Assembly (NCBI GenBank): GCA_022497145.1
Contig: MU385922.1
Location: 110,321-174,320, forward strand
DNA: 64,000 nt
DNA from: Rostrohypoxylon terebratum
Taxonomy: Eukaryota; Ascomycota; Sordariomycetes; Xylariales; Hypoxylaceae
Reading direction: 5' to 3'
Shown: one piece after another, positions 22,486 to 34,800 of the stretch
Numbering within the stretch: the stretch's first letter is position 1
How the letters are laid out: each line of letters starts with the position of its first letter
Notes under the pieces: generated by a model
Seen by the model: the letters and a program-made list of their open reading frames with translations, nothing else
What the model was told of the DNA's origin: nothing
Database searches by the model: none
Program-made: the position numbers and the translations under genes

Positions 22486-23305
22486 GGGTTTTCGGCAATA
22501 CTGGGGAAATATCGATATTGTCGCTGGGGATTGAAACTTTTTGGAGTTTTTGATTGAATATTCTCGGTCCTCTATCCTCTATAATGGATGACTCTTGAAC
22601 CGTCCTGTTTTTAAGACCAACTCTTTCTCCTCACACTCTGCTTCTAAACGCTTATCCCAACCACTAGGATACTTGGTTAGATGTGATAATTGGATGGGCA
22701 CACGCTTGCCTCTGACGATGCTTGGGAAATGCAGATATTTCACAACAAGGTTGAGGCTGTTAAATTCTTCAAGGTTGTTCAGGGTGTTCAGGTTGTTCAA
22801 GTATCACGACCTCTGGTTTCTAGGAGGGTTAGGCTGTGACTGGATCTTTAGGATGGTGGATATCGGACGTTGGACGTTGGATGTTGGAGAAGTACTAGGT
22901 ATCGCTAGGTTGAAAGATGTTGAGATAGAAAATACATATATGTACGATTTAGCGATAAGTGGAGTGTTTGTTTAAAATGCTCAAAGGCCAGCGTCCGAGG
23001 TTATTCGGACCTACCTGAGTGATAATCGTCTACCTCCGGAAGGAAGGTCAGGTCGAAGATGAGTTAGAGGGGCGAGGGGCGAGGGAGGGGAAAGAGAGCA
23101 AAAGGCAAGCAAAAGGCAAGCAAAATGGCAAGAAAGTAGGAGAGTTCAGAGGGTAGGGAAAAGGTGAGGAGGCAGGAAGGAGACGATAAAAAGGAAACCA
23201 AGAAGGCTATCAAGGTAAGAGAAGTTAAAGAGGGTTAAAAGAGGTAAGAACCAACCCCAAAGAGCACCGAGGGCAGTGAGTGCGATGCAGCATTACCTCG
23301 CCTAC

Positions 23306-23361
23306 TTTCTACAATCTACAATCTACACTCTACATTCTACATTCTACTTTCTACTTTCTAC
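23306..23361. repeat. Tandem heptamer NNTCTAC x8
   Basis: Eight contiguous 7-bp units (TTTCTAC, AATCTAC, ACTCTAC, ATTCTAC variants); the last five bases are invariant and the first two vary. Confidence 0.9.
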
Positions 23362-23413
23362 ATCCATTCTAATACGTTCTTGCTACCTAGAACTTACCAC
23401 TAACTGTGAACTG

Positions 23414-23434
23414 CTAACCGCTAACCGCTAACCA
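23414..23434. repeat. Tandem heptamer CTAACCG x3
   Basis: Two exact units and a third ending CTAACCA. Confidence 0.85.
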
Positions 23435-23510
23435 ACTTACCACTTACCATTTTCCCACTTATTATTATCCATTACCCATTATCCATCGTCCAGGTGCTAT
23501 ACGGAATAGC

Positions 23511-23530
23511 GCACTGCACTGCACTGCACT
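23511..23530. repeat. Tandem pentamer GCACT x4
   Basis: Four exact copies. Confidence 0.9.
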
Positions 23531-23843
23531 GTACGATTACGATACGACTGGACGAGGTATCGACATGCATCCAATTGCAATAGGGTGAGAAGTGGGAGGT
23601 GGGTAAAGAGTAGTAGGTACTTAGACCAGACACCAATCATCAATGACCAGACACCAGACGGAAAAAGAGAGACAAGGCCTACTAGGTAATCCACCTTACA
23701 TCCATGACCTACCATGACATCTGGACCGACCTACCTAGCATAAGCTAACATGCTTAACATGCGCGAAGTGCAAGTTTTAGGTATCTGGGCTGGGCAGTTT
23801 GCGTTATTCAAGGGATCGCTCATTGTCCACATAGGCACATAGG

Positions 23844-23864
23844 ACCTAGGACCTAGGACCTAGG
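23844..23864. repeat. Tandem heptamer ACCTAGG x3
   Basis: Three exact copies, each junction forming the palindromic core CCTAGG. 30 bp upstream of the A29 tract. Confidence 0.9.
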
Positions 23865-23892
23865 TTTTATCGATGGATCGCTCTGGCTTTTC

Positions 23893-23921
<29 letters not shown>
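23893..23921 (+). repeat. Poly-A tract of 29 bases
   Basis: Uninterrupted A29, the longest homopolymer in the window, followed by CCGAATCAA / CCGAATCAG short direct repeats. It could be a retroposition scar or simple slippage; no coding or SINE body is recognised on either side. Confidence 0.9.
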
Positions 23922-23923
<2 letters not shown>

Positions 23924-25680
23924 GAATCAACCGAATCAGACTTAATCAGATTCAATCAAACCAGACGCTGGGCACTCAACTCACCCACTGACCCATGCAC
24001 GGGTACGTAGGTACATATTATTATGGACAATAATGATGTACCCGAAGAAGAACAGCTGGGCACGTACTGTGGCTATACATATCATTTATATGTATTTGTA
24101 TGCAATAGTATGTTACTATTGGAGTCGTGGGATCGAATCAAGGAATCATTGCCTGCCCTGCGGGAATGGGTATGCGAAAAAAAATGACGGAGTTGGATTC
24201 TCATTCACAAAAAGGACCTTTCTGGCTGACTACCTACCTCTAATCCTGGTCCAAGCCGAGCTGGGACTGGCTGGGTTGGCTTGTCTAGCTAGGGTGAGAA
24301 AGCGGGCGGTCCAAGACAGATGGATTACCGATTCCATACGACGTAGAGACCTGTTCGGCTGGCTTTGCTTGGCTTTTTTCTTCTCCGAAAGGTCAAAGGT
24401 CCTTGACTCCTAGAGTAGCTTGAGTAGCTTGAATAGCCACTACTATGTAGGTACTAGCTTAAACAGCTTGAGCAAGCAGGCTTAGACGCTGCCAGCTGGC
24501 GGTCTACGCCCGGGCACTAAGAAAAAAACCGAATGAGCCATTTGAGCTTTATTGTTGATTGTTGCTTGTTGCTTATGATTGTTTGGCATCATGAAATCAA
24601 AAACAAGTCGACTCGTGAACATGTGTCGTACCCATATATGTTAGGTGCTGTGCAACCGGTGCTCCTTGCTACATTGATTCGGCGGCTCGGAACTATCGAC
24701 TTTGGTAGAGGGTGCTAGCATGGCTAGGATGGCTAGGGTGACACTGTTCTATCATGTATCCTGTATCCTGACTGGGTTGAACAGATTTCGGAATTGGTTT
24801 CACATTGTGATTTAGGTGCTAATCCCAAAGCTGTCTAATATAACCCCTTCATTCCCTTATCAGTCTTTGGTGTTGCGTTGATCCGTCCAAAGTTCAAACT
24901 CCATTAATGCCGTCATGTCAAATCATACTAAGTAACTAAGTACAATACTATGTAAAATTGTAAATAGCTTTACTGTTCTGTACCTTGGATCTTGGACACT
25001 GGGGGGTCTTGGAAAGTAATACGAGACGACACAGGATATGAGATTCATATAAACGAATTTAATATAATAACGAAGGACACAAGACAGGCATCATGTAGAT
25101 GAATTTACAACTCTGAAGCTTGGAATGTTTTCGTCACTTGTTTCGAAGCCCGTTAAGACGCTTTGAACTCTTCGCAACAGTTGAGTCTTTTAAACATCCA
25201 AGAAGACCCCCATACATTATATACGCTAAGCATGTACTATGATACTCTGTAGCTGCAGTGCAAATTACAACTACGGTTACTCAAACTTCCGGCACCTTAA
25301 CGCTGTTTTTCCTCATCAGGTAATTCTTAGACCGAGTAGCGGAAACTATCCTGGCTAGTGCGATGCCGTAAAATACGGTGGATTGGGCAAAGATAAAAGT
25401 GATGGATGACCCCTCCAGCCCCTCCTCCGCTCGTCCTCTCAATTCAATGTTGGTGTATCAATGGTATCAATGGACGTGTCCACTTTTGGATGTTGCACAA
25501 GGTTGATGAGCTGCTGAATCTTTTTTCCTAAAGGGTTGTAATTTCCTACTATATAAGAAGCCCTAGAGTTCAGTGGCCGCTTTAGCTTGTACTAGGTAGT
25601 GGTTATTACCTACATAGTACCTAGGTAGAAACAAGGTTAGAAGTTGATACATCTTCGACTGACTCGCCTTTCTCTTTCCT

Positions 25681-25728
25681 CATCCACATCCACAACCACA
25701 ACCACAACCACAACCGCATCCACATCCA
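25681..25728. repeat. Tandem hexamer CAWCCA x8
   Basis: Eight hexamers alternating between CATCCA and CAACCA, with one CAACCG. Confidence 0.9.
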
Positions 25729-25807
25729 CATGATAAAATGGTAAAAATGACCAAATCAATACCTTGATCAAATTTGTCAACCCCGTCAAACCCAACCGGA
25801 AACTATA

Positions 25808-25843
25808 GGGATGATAGGGGTGATAGGGGTGATAGGGGTGATA
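25808..25843. repeat. Tandem 9-mer GGGRTGATA x4
   Basis: GGGATGATA followed by three copies of GGGGTGATA. Confidence 0.9.
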
Positions 25844-27816
25844 AGGATGAGAACTTTTTTTCGTTGATCACTCATCCATATTTGTCCTGCTGTCATTAAA
25901 ACCCCCAAATCCCCCTCTTAAAATCCCTTAAATGCCCCCCTTCCCCCTCCATCTCCACCTCCGATGTCTTCCAAGGTCGTCATGCCCTGCCCTGTCCTGC
26001 CCTCGCTCCATTACCTAGAACATGGTAATGAGAGCGAGACAACCGAAGGGACCGGCGCCTCGCTGCAGCTAGCATGCCTTTTTCACTTTTTGCTAACCAA
26101 CCACAGGATTCCTGCACCAGTGAATAGCCCGTAACTATATATCAGCCGGCCATACAGAAGGTCTTGTGAACGGCTACACGATACCATAATAATACCATAA
26201 TGCTACTCATCGAGTACTCACCAGGTCACCCTACCCTTGGAATCTGATTTGGATGATTCATCCTATTAGTGTTTCGTCAGTACAAACGACATACAATATT
26301 GACTTAGGCAGTCTTGGCCACCGATGCTGCGACTTTTTTTTTTGCTCTATCTCGACTACAGTAGTCTACCATGATTCATCGCCTAATTACAACCCTGTCT
26401 GTGCGCGGATGCAGACACAGACTGTTACGCGCTCAAGCACTCTGCTGTTTCCTGCGCTCTCTACTTTACATGTCACAGACATCTGTCGCGACAAGTATGC
26501 GTCCGGTCCACGGTCCAACCTACGAAAAAAGTAAAGAAATTTCTAGGATAGTCCCCTCGATCGCTGACTGCCTATGCTGTAAGCATACTATTAGAAAGTG
26601 ACGAGTAGGGTTTTCGGATTCAGGGCCTTCGAGGGTGGCAACGTCACCTATCCTTTTCAAGAAACAGGCCAGAAGGGCCGAAGGGGAAAAAATAAGAAAA
26701 AAAAGCACGGTGCCGGTTTACGGAGTATTTCACCACAGTCTCGTACCTAAGGAAACCCATCTACGCAGATCACGTTCTGCATATGTCGCTGCTATGCGGG
26801 TACAGACACATATATCGGACCGCTACCTATCCATTAAGCTCGCTAAACCCGCAGAGAAAAAGGTGCTGAAATGGTTGACGTTTTACCACCGTGGTAGGCC
26901 ATGCTGGCTACCTAAGTCTTAAGAGCGACAATGAATTACTACGTGCAGATAAGTTACTGGTAGCGGGCGGTCCGAGGATCTTTTACCACGTATGAGGCCG
27001 GTGTTCTTTAGGTCTTATCTTCCGAGGTATGCATAGAAGGCAGGTTCCATGATCCATCAAATAAGCCGATTCAACGCACGGGTAGCCAACCTCGGAAGGT
27101 CTTGTCTACGGCCGTTGGACGTTATAGGACGTTATGGAAAGTCCGCTACGGCTAACGTTGAGCCGCTTGGCCTACATTGCCTAGGCACCTAGTACAGGTG
27201 CCTATGCTCGCTTGCCTTTCCCTAGGACCTAGGTAGGGTAGGTACGTATCACTTACTTACCTACTAGTAGGGGGTAGGTATGCTGCAACACATTCGATAT
27301 CTGCCCCGCCTCTGACGCAGCCATGTTGAAAAAGGTCCCTTTGGGTAGTATATTCCTCGTAATCTTGTTGAAAACTTACATCAGGGAAACAATCAATCAT
27401 ATGCTGTCCTACCCAAGATTACTTAGTTGTGATGCATCATACTCATCTATGAATGGGCTTCGTGGTTGCAAGGGTTTGATGGCTAGAGAAAGCGCAAAAT
27501 CGACAGGTTTTTATGAGGAGGGACAATTCTGAAATTGGCGAGGCTGTTTGGGGGCGAGTGGTCGGTGAAAACATTCGTTAAACACCGAAGAAATTCTCGG
27601 TTATACAATGCTATTTCGTCAAACTGAACGTTTGTGAAATGATTTTGTTCTCAACTCATGGATACAGGGGCATACAGGTAGAGGAGGGGCTACTGGGTAC
27701 TTATGTCTTAGGTAATACTCGAAGACTTAAAGTGGTTGCATATGCAACTAAGTATTAGTAGAGGCTAGAATTATTAGATAAGCGTTGCAGTTAAACGATA
27801 AAACGATAAGCTTCGA

Positions 27817-27837
27817 CACCTCGCACCTCGCACCTCG
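27817..27837. repeat. Tandem heptamer CACCTCG x3
   Basis: Three exact copies, 45 bp outside the left end of the inverted-repeat element. Confidence 0.9.
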
Positions 27838-27881
27838 CACTTTGCAGAAAACGTTCAGGTCATTTACGGTTAAATCTAGAT

Positions 27882-28563
27882 AATTACTATTTCAATAGTG
27901 GTGCATATCAATAGTGTGGCTCGAACTCAAAGGCGCGGTCTTTGATTGGCTGAAAGGCTTATCGATAAACTAGTGCTTACAGCCACAGTACCTCAATCTA
28001 CATACAAATTTAGCTGTAGCTTCATGTACCCCTCCTCCACACCTTGAACCTTTTCTACTCCACACTTTATCATATACTTAGCAACTTTCAATCTACAATA
28101 ACTTCTTCAATAGGCCCTTTAAAGCCTTTAAACTTCATAATCGGGTTAACTACGTCACTATAATTCTAATAGTTTCAATTGCATCACTTTCGGGTCTTTA
28201 GAAAAATAGTTACGTAAGTAAGAAGCTTGATGAGTACCAAACGTTGGATTCCTTGGTAGATCACGTGCCTCTTAAATTGATTAACGACTTTCCGGCCCGA
28301 TAGAAGTAGCGATAACTTCCTTTCAAATGCATTCAACGCTTTAGAATTTAAATATATTGATCTTGAAATTGAGATCTATAATATAATCCAGGTTACGAAT
28401 CTCTGCGACATATATATCAAAAGTTATTTAGGTTGAAAGTGATGGGAGATGTCGAGCGTTGGTTTGGTGGGGGCGATCTTATCGATACAGTTTCGACCAA
28501 TCAGAGACCGCGCTCTCGGTTCGAGCCACACTATTGATATGCACCACTATTGAAATAGTAATT
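27882..28563. mobile_element. 682-bp MITE-like element with 45-bp perfect terminal inverted repeats
   Basis: The left arm 27882-27926 and the right arm 28519-28563 are exact reverse complements over 45 bp. Weaker similarity continues inward about 40 bp more, through GATTGG and ATCGATAA, to about 27968 and 28479. The arm tips contain ACTATT-TC-AATAGT, itself a perfect hairpin. No open reading frame of transposase size lies between the arms, so it fits a non-autonomous DNA transposon. AATT sits at both edges and is palindromic, so it could be a 4-bp target duplication or part of the repeat; the superfamily cannot be named. Confidence 0.82.
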
Positions 28564-28676
28564 CTCTAAATCTAATACGCTGGGCACGTCGATCCTCCAG
28601 GGCACCTTCTAAACGACAGCAAAAACTTACTTCAGTGCCAATACGTCTCCATTAAACCTTGAATTCTCCAAGGTAT

Positions 28677-28720
28677 CTCCCAGGCACCTCCCAGGCACCT
28701 CCCAGGCACCTCCCAGGCAT
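28677..28720. repeat. Tandem 11-mer CTCCCAGGCAC x4
   Basis: Three exact units and a fourth ending CAT; about 110 bp outside the right end of the inverted-repeat element. Confidence 0.92.
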
Positions 28721-31324
28721 CAACTTACCAACTCCATCCTTTTTTTAAACCCATTCCTTCTTGTCGTTCTTGGTAAGCGGATGAAGACATCGAGTTTCAT
28801 GATTGGTCAAACTACAAAAGGATCGACTCAGGGTTCATTCGTTTATTCGGTTCGTCTTGCAACTTTGCGACTTACTCATCGTAATACTTTAAGTACTTCA
28901 TGGATGAATCCATGGACCATGGATCTTGGGGTTTACAGTGTATTCACTTACATATTACATTGCCAGCCATACCAGACAACCATACCTGACCTGACCAGAC
29001 CAGACCAGCATCTACCAATATCTACCAGCATCTTACTGTATTTCGATGCCAACGTGGATGAACGCGACATGGATTCGAACGCGATCCGTGGTCAGCTGGT
29101 TGGAACTTTCGCAATTTCGCATAGCACCTATGCCTACATACCTACCTACCTATATACCTAGTATTTCTCGGAGGCTTTCGGACCTTTGCCCCGTCCTACC
29201 GTCAATATGCAGCCAATGCTTCGATGACATCTATCCGTAAGCTGCAAAGGTTGGCGAGAACAAGGCTTGCTATTTAGTCCGCGATTAGGAAAATCCAACC
29301 GTACCGTCCGGATCATAGCACTCAGCCTGTTTATTCCGCACATCATTACCCACGGCTTTAATTGTTTGTTAGCTTAGTAGGGTTAGGATTTCAAATATCG
29401 AATTTCGGGTTGCATTCGTATCCAGCAACTTGTCTGCCTGTCAAAGCAGACGGACGTTCTAATTCTTAGCTCCTTCGGCGTCGTCACCGACAACTCTATA
29501 TCGGGAAAAGGACGGCGTTTATATCAAAGACTATTTATATATTAGGTTACTACTAGGCGCGAGTCCTTCCCCCCAGCGCCATCTTGGGGCTTGAGTCATA
29601 TGATTGTTGGCTCCTCTCACCGCATCTCAAGTCTCCGCCTGCCCACGCCTTCAAGAGAACCCTGTCCTTCGGCATTCAAACACAAGCAAATTCCCTACCT
29701 TCTCTAGGTCTATTATGATCTATCTCCAATAGCTCTTGTAGCTTCTAATTATACCATGTAGATTCCGAGTATATTATACCGTTTGACATGGCAGCATTCG
29801 TCTATATTCAGTCATGAAAGGCGCCACTTCGGAACGCCAGAGACCAAGGAAACCTCACGTTCCGATCATTAATACCTAGGACCTAGGTAACCTGCCAACT
29901 TGCCAACTTGCCTCACACGGCAACATTGGTCCGAGAGCAAACCAATTTCGCTGAAACATCACCACCGAATTATCTGCACTGTCTGGAGCAGGTTACCGAT
30001 CTATGAATAATTAATTCTTATCTAGCTAGCGCCTCTCGTGAGACGTCGTATGGCGCAAAAGGAAAAAGAAATAAAAGTATCATTTGTTATTTCTCAAAAG
30101 CGCTTACGCTACTGCGACACCACTCCCTAGGCCCTAGGATCGATGGCTCAGTTGGCCCCGATCATGTTCAATACGCGGCCACCACATTGCCATGCCATGG
30201 ATCAGCGATCAGCTGTGGGCTCGCATTTTGTCGGATCGATGATTTCTGTCTCGCATTTGCTTTGCCTCTAGGGTCTCCAACTTCCCTCGGAGACTGGCAG
30301 CGCGTGCCGGCGCCTCCCTGTGCATTCCCGTGTGAGTTGTTTCTGGGCTTACGTTGATTAGATCCTCCCGGTCGCTTCGTTCGCCTTCCGAAGTCTGGAA
30401 TAGGGCGTATTGGCCCAGACTGTTGCATAGGCACATGCAGATCCAATCACATATAGATTGGAGTTCAGAGTATATCCAATGATAGAATCCCCATTCTCAC
30501 ATAAGACGCATGGGATCAATTTTCACTTTTCGGCCGAGCTACCATCACAAATAGTATCTCATATTATGAGCGAGGGCTTTTTTATCAACCAACTCTCCGC
30601 GCCTTTTAAACAACGTTCTCGGTCACATCAATATCAATGTATATCCATCTCTAGTCATTCCACAGCCTCGGCCACAAAGCACAGATCACAAATACACTCA
30701 TTTTTACGCCCCCAAAATGAGCAGGGCAAAACAGTGAAACATCCCCTTGCCGGATGGGAAATAATACCGAGACCCTGAATGGGAGAATCTCAGAAAAGGC
30801 TCATTTATGGAAACAGTCGCCTTCTGGTTAACGGCTTACTTCCGCGGACCCAAGCACCCCGAACACGTAGTTACAACCTGTTTTGTTGTTGGCAAGCTTG
30901 GATTTACATACCCATACAAGGCTACAGTCTGGAAATGCGGGAATACATTCAAGTTGGGTAGGGTGTTTAAAAAAAAATCGGTTCAACAATACAGCGATCT
31001 TACCATACACCTCGCCGGTGCAACTCACAGCATGTGAAACCCGCAGAAATCGCTCGCGACTCTTTTCACATTGAGATATTCATTCGCTAGAAAACTTAGT
31101 GATCGTTTCTCGGTTGAGCAGGTGGATAACAGCCTATAACCGCCGCACCTATAGCTCATTCGCATCAATTTATGCGACTACCCAGCAACCCAGCTTCTGA
31201 CAGGCGTATCGCCGCAACGAGCAGCAGTGCCAAAGACATTCAGCACCGCCTCATTTTACGCTGACCTAAACAAGGTGCTTCAAGCCCACGGCAACCAACA
31301 TTCTATTGTTTTCCATATTAAATC

Positions 31325-31895
31325 GAATTTGCCGCGCGTCTGGCACAAATGGAGAAGGCGTTTTTCGCAGCTACCAAGTTCGCGACCCTCATTGACTTAT
31401 GCATCCCGATGTTCTCGAAGCGATACCCATAGGAAGGCCTGAGGAGCTGAAATTGAAATTGGCTCTACAGCATTACTCGCTTGGAATTGGTCGGGACCGG
31501 TGATGGTTATGCTGGAACGCCTTCAAGCCTCATGCTCGTTCGAGGCGCCCGCTTGTAGCTTCGCTTTACAGTATACAAGGAGACGGTCGCCAAGCTTGAG
31601 ACATATTCTGCGAATCATTCGATTAGATTTTACTAGGGACATTGGCATATTGATATGTGCGGAAAGATGAGATGCTGTGGCTTCGGGGACCTCGGGCGAC
31701 AATTCGGCAGGCAGCACTTGCTTTAGTGAAAACGGATCACCGAGTGGCGAGGGTCCGACGGTTACTAGGTATATATCCGAACTCCTAGGCGACTTATCCA
31801 AGGCCGACCGGGCTGCGAAGGAGAAGATCCGGAAGCGGACAATTAGCACTTCGTATCCAGATGAATCCCTAGACGCGTCAGCAGTTCTCAGCTGA
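31325..31895 (+). pseudogene. Possible degenerate coding remnant
   Basis: Three adjacent open segments on the plus strand read like protein but sit in different frames: 31325-31429 (35 codons, helical, QMEKAFFAATKFATLIDLC), then 31426-31500 after a one-base shift (RPEELKLKLALQHYSLGIG), then 31677-31895 (Ser/Gly-rich, then YISELLGDLSKADRAAKEKI). Stops end the first two. This could be a decayed gene, exons of an unmodelled gene, or chance. No family recognised. Confidence 0.22.
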
Positions 31896-34800
31896 GGGGT
31901 ACGCTCGCCGCGTGTCGCCCGTCTAGCACGTCGGCGACTAAGATGGCATCTTTCCCCGAGCGCGCCGACTCCGGACCGAGTGGACCTGAGCAGACTGGCG
32001 TCTTACATGATGACCTCGGATACTCGGAATCTAGACCTCAGACGGGAGGTGCATGTGCACATATGCACGCTCCATAGACTAGATCGTCTTATTAGACAGC
32101 TTTAGGTAGGTCTCGTAGACGGTACGTTTCCTTATAGCATGTAGTCACTCTGCTAATCAAAAGGAGTATTATTATCATCCTAGATAACTTATCAAATCTA
32201 GTGGAATTCAAGGATCATAAAGTTGTTCCCCCTACGTGAGATATTTCCTATATGCCTGCTAGTTGTCGGCTGAGTCGACTGACCATATCATTCGCGTATT
32301 CTCAGCTTCAGTTTCCCTTCGTCTGTCTGAGATACTGGTGCCGTCTACAATCACTCCCAACGGCATCCCCCATGGCAGTAAACATGGTAGTAATGGAAAC
32401 ACTGGTTTATCAACATAGATTCCACGAAGCTCATCAACTAGGTAAGCATGCCAGCAGCAATCCCTACAACTTCGACAGCTACGAGACTAACTTAGTATCA
32501 GTAATCTATTCAACTTGAGCTACATCTCCGGCGCTATTGTTCTCGCTTCTCCTGGGTAGCTCCCTACCTTTTGAAGCCTACTAAAAGGCATTACTTACTA
32601 CATCCCTTGAAGAGGATCCATGACCTAACCGTTGACGGGCCATGTATGCTAGGAAATCTCCCTCTCTTAAGGATAATCCTTTATAATATCGCGAGTATCT
32701 TACGGCGCGTGCTTCATCATCATAGCCAGAGATGGATTTATATATGCTCTTTGTCCTAATCGAGGAGCTTGTGATGATATGAGAAGACCAGTCAAGTGTC
32801 ACTGTATAGCGGTATTTCTATTGGTGCCTAGGTAGGCAGGTTTTCTCGCGTTCATTCTTCGTCCCTCTACCTCGTCTATCTAGTACATAGGTATGGTTGC
32901 AAGCTGATGGTCGGCGGGATGGTAGGTTGGAACAAGGCACCTCATAAGCTTCCAAAGTTTCCGCATCCGAATTTCAAAGCCAGCGATGCCTTCTCAGTAC
33001 ATCTCGGGCTCCGAGCTAGGTGTCTTCTCTCCTTCAGATTGACTAGGTAGGTACCTGCTTCATATTTTTCAATTTAGCGTAGGGCAATAGCAACAAATGT
33101 TACTGGTAATGTCGCTCCCATTTCACAACACATTCTACTCCGGGTATGGATGGAGAAGTGTTGTGGTGGGCGATATACACGCACGGGAATTTGGGCACGA
33201 TATCAGCTATATAAGGGCTTGAGTTAGATGGATACTCCTGTTTATCCATAGAAATATCAAAATACCGCCTTAGTTTCCCGGTGGTCTCGAAGGCGTAGGA
33301 ATATGAAAAGCCAGTCACTTGGGATGTGATATACATATAAACAAGTCTACACTCAGGCTCTTCTTTCAGATTTCCTAATGCTCAACATTTAGATGACTAT
33401 CTAGCAGCCACCAATTATCAGATAGAAATCGTTTCGTACAAGAACAAACATTGTAGCTACGACCCAGGCGCGTTTCCTAACACTGTGGACTGTGAATGGA
33501 GCGTGCATTGACAGCCTGTGTATCTAGTACTTACGCAGTATCGTTAAACACTCTGGATAGGCCAATAAATGAATATTAGATCTATGGATATGGAGGCAGT
33601 TGACAAGTGTACTCGTCACCGTACGAATAAGCAGTTGGCCAGGCGACCAAACCACTAGAGGCAACAGCCAAAGTGAAGGTTATATAGTAAAATTATTCTG
33701 TACCTTCCATCGGCGGATCCTAACAGCTTGACCGTAACGTTCCGATGGTCAAGGTGTACGTTTCCACAGACACCTTCTCGTTCCTGTTCTAACAACTGCT
33801 CTGAAACGGGTGGTTTAGGGTTCGAGTCTCGAAGAGAGTGCATGGCACCTTTGGGCCCTTGAAAAAGGGTAGGCAAACAAATACCCAATAGCGGGGGCGC
33901 AATAGCCAGGAGCCGATCAACAGATCCTGGGTTGGGCCTATTAAATGTTCTTCAATTTTTTTTTTCACATATTGTGAGGCTATTGCGAACCTGCTTTTTG
34001 GGTCGCCGAGTGCATCGCGCCTCGTACCCATCCATCCTGTAACGACAATGGAGTCGATGCGTATAAATTGACATCTATTTCTCATAAATATTACTTGCAT
34101 ACCTACCTATGTACTATTGATCTGATGAAATGGTCATCGCCAACAGGATTCATGATCTCCTCCCCGTCTTCGGTTGCATTGACGCACCACCTTACAGATC
34201 CAACACCGATGATCCCGACACGATCTATCCATAAGAATATGAGCAACTATTTTATGGGCGCTGCTAACTTCACTACTAACCCATTATCTCGATTTAACAC
34301 ATATGATCACTCACATTGGGTATAAGCACCGCTGCAGTCCCGGCCGTAATCCGGCGATCAGTGAGAAGACCTGCTATCTCGTTCCTTGTCACACCACGAG
34401 TTCATCTATCTACTACTACCTCAACTAGAACCCAAGGACAAGAAGTGTAATCCAGCACAGACCCCACCGCTGACTGAGAGTGGATTTCAATCTAGCCCGG
34501 TAGTACAAGCCCCGAGAAGCTCCTTCCCACCTTAGACTGGCGCATATCTGAAGTCGGCGACGGTGCGGACACGGCAGGAACTCCGTACGGGCTGAAGTAA
34601 CCACCAACGGGGAAGGTACCGGTGTACGTCCCGTCCCGTCGACCCACGCACCCACCCCTTCTTTCTTCAGCTCGGTCTTATGGAAGTATGTACTTCACAT
34701 CCGCGAGCAGTGAGCACACTTCTCGAAATATGACCCGTCAACTAGGACCCCTGACGCCTTCCTTATCTTATCGACCGAAGGATTCCCTCCCCGTCCCTCC

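Larger units (their letters stand above)
21809..27881. other. Gene desert, left part
   Basis: Six kb upstream of the RING gene. The first 500 bp are presumably its promoter and leader. I find tandem arrays at 22459-22485, 23306-23361, 23414-23434, 23511-23530, 23844-23864, 25681-25728, 25808-25843 and 27817-27837, the A29 tract at 23893-23921, and many ACCTAGGT-type words. Frames of up to 126 codons (24033-24413 and others) are low complexity or lack a domain and are not called. No RNA gene recognised. Confidence 0.5.

Noticed and set aside
24033..24413. 126-codon plus frame in the desert
   Set aside because: No recognisable domain, mixed composition and no upstream gene signals; treated as a chance frame.
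29066..29085. GGATTCGAACG, a minus-strand B-box-like word
   Set aside because: Flanking bases do not pair into a T arm and no A box is found.
30140..30175. A-box-like TGGCTCAGTTGG
   Set aside because: No B box at the right distance and no acceptor-stem pairing, so not a tRNA.
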